Source of the DNA: Phialocephala subalpina
Taxonomy: Eukaryota > Ascomycota > Leotiomycetes > Helotiales > Mollisiaceae
Direction of reading: 5' to 3'
Length of the DNA: 10,911 nt
Assembly (NCBI GenBank): GCA_900073065.1
Contig: FJOG01000014.1
Span: 36,901 to 47,811 of the forward strand
The notes beneath the pieces were generated by a model that was not told where the DNA came from, searched no databases, and was given only the letters and a program-made list of their open reading frames with translations. The position numbers were made by a program, and so were the translations under genes. This document shows, piece after piece, positions 7,392 through 10,911 of this stretch (positions within the stretch are counted from its first letter, which is position 1; the number at the start of each line of letters is the position of its first letter).

Positions 7392-8340
7392 TAAATAAAA
7401 AGTTAAAATTTAAAGAATAAATTATTAAAAAGTTAAATAGATTTAATATTTAATAAATTATTATTTTAATATATAATTTAAAAGTAAAAGGAATAATTAA
7501 ATAAAATTATTAACTTATTATCATTATTTTAATTACTTTAATAAAAAAAAGTAAAAAAAGTTAATTAAAATATTTATTAATAGTTTTTTTTTACTAATTA
7601 TATAATTATTTATATATTAATTAATTGTATTTTTTTTATATAGTTTATAATAAAAAAGTAATTTTACTAATCGAAATTCGATTTTTTATTTAGAGAATTT
7701 TCGAATAAAATAAAGTATATAATCAAGTAAAATTTTTCGAAATGCAAATAAAGTAAATTAAAATGCGTAATAAAAATATAAAAAAGTCGAGATTAAAAAA
7801 AGAGTATAATCGAAAAAAAAACTAAGAATACTTTGATATTTATTATTAAATACGAAAGGAATTAATTCGTTAAAAGGATTTTGTATTAATATATAATATT
7901 AAGTTTATTAATTAAAATAAATTAAAAATATTAAATTATTATATAAATAATTTAATTTATATTAAATTCGTTAAACGGATTAATTAAAAGAAAGTTATTT
8001 ATTTAAAAAAGTAAACGAGATTTTAATTCGAAGGTTTTATATAAGTAATCGCTTAAAAAAGTTTATTAAAAAAAAATATTAAAACTTTTTAAATAATAAT
8101 AAAAACGAAAAAATTATTAAATTTATTATCTTCGAAAACGATAAGAATACGAACGTTAAAAAAGAAGTTATTAAAGAATAATAAAATAAGAAAAATATAT
8201 AAGAAATTAAAAAAGAAATAAGAATTATCGTTCGTATTTTTAAATTTAATAAATCCGAGAAAAAAATACGTGTAATTTTTTAACGATTAAAAAAACGAAG
8301 AAAATTTGTTAAATTTTAACGTAATACAAATTTTCTAATT
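7392..8340. other. AT-rich decayed DNA, surviving C mostly in CpG
   Basis: No gene is recognisable. In a counted part (8041-8340) there are about 19 C and 27 G, and about 13 of the 19 C are in CpG. The + strand is A-rich, and translations of about 7830-8340 are Lys-rich with many TAA stops, consistent with a remnant coding sequence but matching no family I know. Motifs such as CGTTAAAAGGATT occur both here (about 7869) and in the left flank (about 67), perhaps traces of a shared repeat or of the preinsertion sequence. Confidence 0.5.
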
Positions 8341-8750
8341 AAAAAATAGTTTTTTTTATTTTTTTAATTATTATAGCTTTACTTTTTTACTAATTATATT
8401 TAAAGTTTCTTTATTTATTCTAATCTTTTTTATATACGCTTTAAAAACTTATATTTTTTCTTTTTTATCGCTAAAACGATTTTAATATATAAAAAAATAA
8501 AAAACGATTAATAATTTTAATATTAATAATACTAATTATATAATTATTTTTTATTGTTATAAGTTATATACTAATAATAAAATAGTTTTAAAATATATTC
8601 GAATCTTTAAATATTTATTTCTTTAATTTTTTTTAGTTTTTATTTAATTTTTATCTAATTTTCTATTCTTTTTTTACTATTATAAAATATTTTACCATTA
8701 TAATTTCTATTGCTACCCTTTTTTTCTTTAATAAAAAATCTCTAATACTT

Positions 8751-8830
8751 TATATATTTAAATATATTTAAATATATTCAATTATATTTAAAATATATTA
8801 AAGCTATATTTAATTATATTTAATTATATT
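8751..8830. repeat. Tandem array of a degenerate decamer (about AATATATTTA), eight units
   Basis: Read in blocks of ten from 8751, the units are TATATATTTA, AATATATTTA, AATATATTCA, ATTATATTTA, AAATATATTA, then AAGCTATATT, TAATTATATT and TAATTATATT, with a small phase shift in the last three. A simple low-complexity array; ten bases is close to one turn of DNA, so the tract might be curved. Confidence 0.55.
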
Positions 8831-9454
8831 ATAAAAATATTAAATATTTAATTAAAAAACTTTTATTATAATACTTTAAAAAATTTACTTTATTTATTCT
8901 TTTTTTCTATTTTATTTATAATATTTCTACCTTATATTAATTTAAGGTTACGATTTTTTATATATTATTATTTTCTTCTTTTACTCAATTTTACTTCAAT
9001 TCTCTAATTCATATAATTTTTAAAAAAAATAATCTCGTTAATTAAATATATTTTATTAATTCAAATATTTTATATTTATTACTTTTAAAAGTTTTCGCGT
9101 TTTTCTTTTATAATTATAATATAATTATATTCATTAAATTCATTATTTTCTCTTTAAAATTTATTTAATACAAATTATAAAAATAATATAAAATTCTTTA
9201 TTTATATTTCAAAAATTTCCTATTTAAAATTAACGCGCTATAATTTTAAGTATATACGTTATATCTCCAAAATCTTAACGTAAAAACAAATAAAATCTTT
9301 ATAATTTTCTATTATTTATAATTTACGAATATTTATTTGCCTTTTCTTATATAACTTTTTTATAAGTATAAAAACTCACGATTACCTTTTTTATTATCAA
9401 AACTCCTTTTCTCAAATTCTCGTGATTTTTTTCTCCTCAAATTTAATTTATTTA

Positions 9455-9474
9455 ATACGCAATTATTTGCGTAT
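9455..9474. repeat. Perfect 8-bp inverted repeat with 4-base loop
   Basis: ATACGCAA, the loop TTAT and TTGCGTAT form a hairpin. Its CpG-containing arms stand out in a T-rich region. It could be chance or the remnant of a transposon end or binding site; nothing else around it supports a function. Confidence 0.35.
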
Positions 9475-9560
9475 ATATTTCGCATTTATTATTACCTTTT
9501 ATTAAAATCTCTAACGAAATCTTTTTATTATATTTTAAAAAAATGTTATATAAAATCCTA

Positions 9561-10115
9561 AAAATATAAATCTTATATTTCAAATACGTTAAAAAAATAT
9601 AAATATTATAAACAAAATAATAAAAAAAATTCGCATTAAATAAAAAAATATCAAAAATATAATACTTTTAGAAAAAGTAATTATAATTAATAAAATTAAT
9701 AATATACTTATAAATACTAAAAAAAATGTTAATAAAATATTAATTAATTAATATAATAAAATCGGAAATAATATAATTATAAAATTTTCCAAAGAAATTT
9801 TAAAAAAAATATAAAAAAATTAAATAAAAACTTTTTTATAAAAGTAAATAAAATTAAAAAAAATATACGCGAAAATTTAATAAGTTCGCAAAAAACTTAT
9901 TTAAAACCCTTAATAAAAACTTTGCGTATTACGATTTTAAACTTTTAATACGAATTTAATTATTTTATGAATTTATTAAAAAGTTTTTAAAGGGGTTTAA
10001 TAATAAATACGCATATTAATATTTTAATCAAATGTTTTATATAAAGCTATTTACGCTTTAAATAGTTATTAGAATCTTAAATATAATAATTATTAATTAA
10101 AATAAAGTTTTTTAA
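9561..10115. other. AT-rich stretch, no recognisable feature
   Basis: A-rich on the + strand with many TAA stops in all frames that I read. C is still somewhat more common than G. No RNA gene, known repeat or protein motif was found. Confidence 0.5.
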
Positions 10116-10619
10116 TTCTTTTATTCTCGAATATTCTTTCGATTTACTAATTATAAAAAAACTTTAAAATACTTAAAAATAGCAAATAAAAAATTAAAAA
10201 TAAATATTTTAAAAAGAAAAACTTTAATAAAACTCGGGTTTACTTTTTATAAAAACGGAATTTTAGAAAACGGGAATTATATAAAAGAGTTTTTCTTTAC
10301 TTTTACTAATAAACTTAAAAGTTAAAGAATCGTAATAATCGTTAACGAAAATATTACAATTATAAACCTTATCGAGTATTTAAATAATATTAATAAAAAC
10401 TCGAACTTTTTTATAAACGCAAATAATACTTTTTTCGCTAATAATTTTGAAGTTAAACTTTTTAACCTAGTATTTAACCGAATTCTTATCGCGATTATTT
10501 CCTGTTTTTCCGATTTAACTTTTTCTATAATTACTTTAATTCTTTCGACGCCCGTTAAACTTATTAAAAAAGTTATTACCAATAATAAAAATTACGAAAA
10601 AATAATTAGTTCCTTATAA
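10116..10619 (+). pseudogene. Possible decayed coding sequence, strand ambiguous
   Basis: The frame with codon starts divisible by 3 stays open for 168 codons with only one stop (TAA at 10323-10325), ending at TAA 10617-10619, and then continues with sparse stops to about 10740. In DNA this AT-rich a stop is expected about every ten codons, so chance is a poor explanation. The product is rich in Asn, Ile and Phe (for example ANNTFFANNFEVKLFN), as expected if many Asp and Val codons underwent G-to-A change. On the opposite strand 10322-10582 is also open for 86 codons, starting at TTG and Lys/Ile/Leu-rich. I recognise no family on either strand, so the coding strand is undecided. Confidence 0.35.
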
Positions 10620-10833
10620 AAAAAGCCTAAGGTAATTTATACCCCTTTTTCTAATTATAATATAATTTTTTCCCGTTTTGTAATTAAGTTTCTAATTAAT
10701 AGAATACGTATTTTAAGCGAATATATATATAATATAATTAAATCTTAAAAATCAAATATAATATTTTTCGATAATCTAAACTTCCGCAATTAGATTAAAG
10801 TTCTAACTAGTATTTATAATGCCTTTTAATATT
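10620..10833. other. AT-rich stretch leading to the composition boundary
   Basis: The + strand frame of the preceding region continues here with stops at about 10746, 10794 and 10827. Composition is slightly less extreme than farther left. No separate feature is visible. Confidence 0.4.
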
Positions 10834-10911
10834 GTCACGTGTAGAATTGGGTGTCCTATTGGCGCAGCCTCTGGCTGGCTTACAGCCACCACCCAAGGCT
10901 GCGCAGCCTCT
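10834..10911. other. GC-rich edge of the AT block with nested repeats
   Basis: From GTCACGTG onward the G+C content is about 58% by hand count, against about 13-20% before it. The CpA and TpG steps missing from the AT block are common again (GCAGCC, CAGCCACCACC), so the mutation process appears not to have acted here. This suggests the border to unaltered sequence or the end of another, intact repeat. Too little is in view to call a gene. Confidence 0.6.
10862..10911. repeat. Inverted and direct repeat cluster (GCGCAGCCT)
   Basis: GCGCAGCCT at 10862-10870 pairs with AGGCTGCGC at 10896-10904. Between them TGGCT (10876-10880) pairs with AGCCA (10884-10888) across a 3-base loop, so a stem with an inner hairpin is possible. 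AGGCTGCGCAGCCT at 10896-10909 is a perfect 14-bp palindrome. GCGCAGCCTCT occurs at 10862-10872 and again at 10901-10911, where the window ends, so a tandem repeat with a 39-base period could begin here. Confidence 0.6.

Larger units (their letters stand above)
8341..9560. other. Pyrimidine-rich AT-rich region with strong C over G skew
   Basis: For 8641-9540 a hand count gives about 96 C and 25 G on the + strand, the opposite of the left flank. C often stands before T, A or C, unlike 7392-8340. One minus-strand frame is open for 41 codons from ATG at 9483-9485 to TAA at 9360-9362, with a basic sequence (NLRRKKSREFEKRSFDNKKG), but it ends in stops at once on both sides. I cannot identify a gene; a decayed minus-strand gene or repeat is possible. 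Confidence 0.45.

Noticed and set aside
9360..9485. 41-codon minus-strand ORF as a real gene
   Set aside because: Too short, closely flanked by stops, and in low-complexity DNA; mentioned only inside the regional description.

Overview
The window looks like an AT-rich, repeat-derived block from a filamentous ascomycete genome that carries repeat-induced point mutation (RIP) or a RIP-like process. The basis is one large retrotransposon whose two LTRs differ only by C/T and G/A transitions, a reading frame destroyed almost only by CAA/CAG/TGG-to-stop type changes, and flanks that are about 85-90% A+T. No species can be named from the sequence, and no intact host gene, rRNA or tRNA gene was seen.

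Layout. 1-998 is extremely AT-rich DNA with no recognisable gene. 999-7391 is a complete Ty3/gypsy LTR retrotransposon on the + strand: 5-bp target duplication AAAGT (999-1003 and 7387-7391), 348-bp LTRs (1004-1351 and 7039-7386), a short leader, a decayed gag-pol frame and a polypurine tract (7026-7038). Gag core, zinc knuckle, protease, reverse transcriptase, RNase H, integrase (D,D-35-E spacing), GPY/F module and C-terminal chromodomain can all be followed in one reading frame from about 1394 to beyond 6553 without a frameshift. The chromodomain places it in the chromovirus branch. Key catalytic residues are mutated, so the copy is dead. A stretch of about 310 codons between the zinc knuckle and the protease (2234-3181) is less AT-rich and is not recognised.

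7392-10833 is again very AT-rich. It divides into a part where surviving C is mostly in CpG (7392-8340), a part where C greatly exceeds G on the + strand (about 8641-9560), and a part near 10116-10619 where long open frames on both strands suggest a decayed coding sequence of unknown identity. At about 10834 the composition jumps to about 58% G+C and the last 78 bases hold nested inverted and direct repeats; this looks like the edge of the AT-rich block.

How the parts worked together when alive: the LTR promoter (TATA box in each LTR) would drive one transcript encoding a Gag-Pol polyprotein; protease would cut it, RT/RNase H would copy the RNA into DNA using the polypurine tract for plus-strand priming, and integrase with its chromodomain would insert the copy, probably into heterochromatin. 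The most distinctive observation is the mutation spectrum: none of about 43 LTR differences falls in a CpG, while CpA and CpT are hit about equally.
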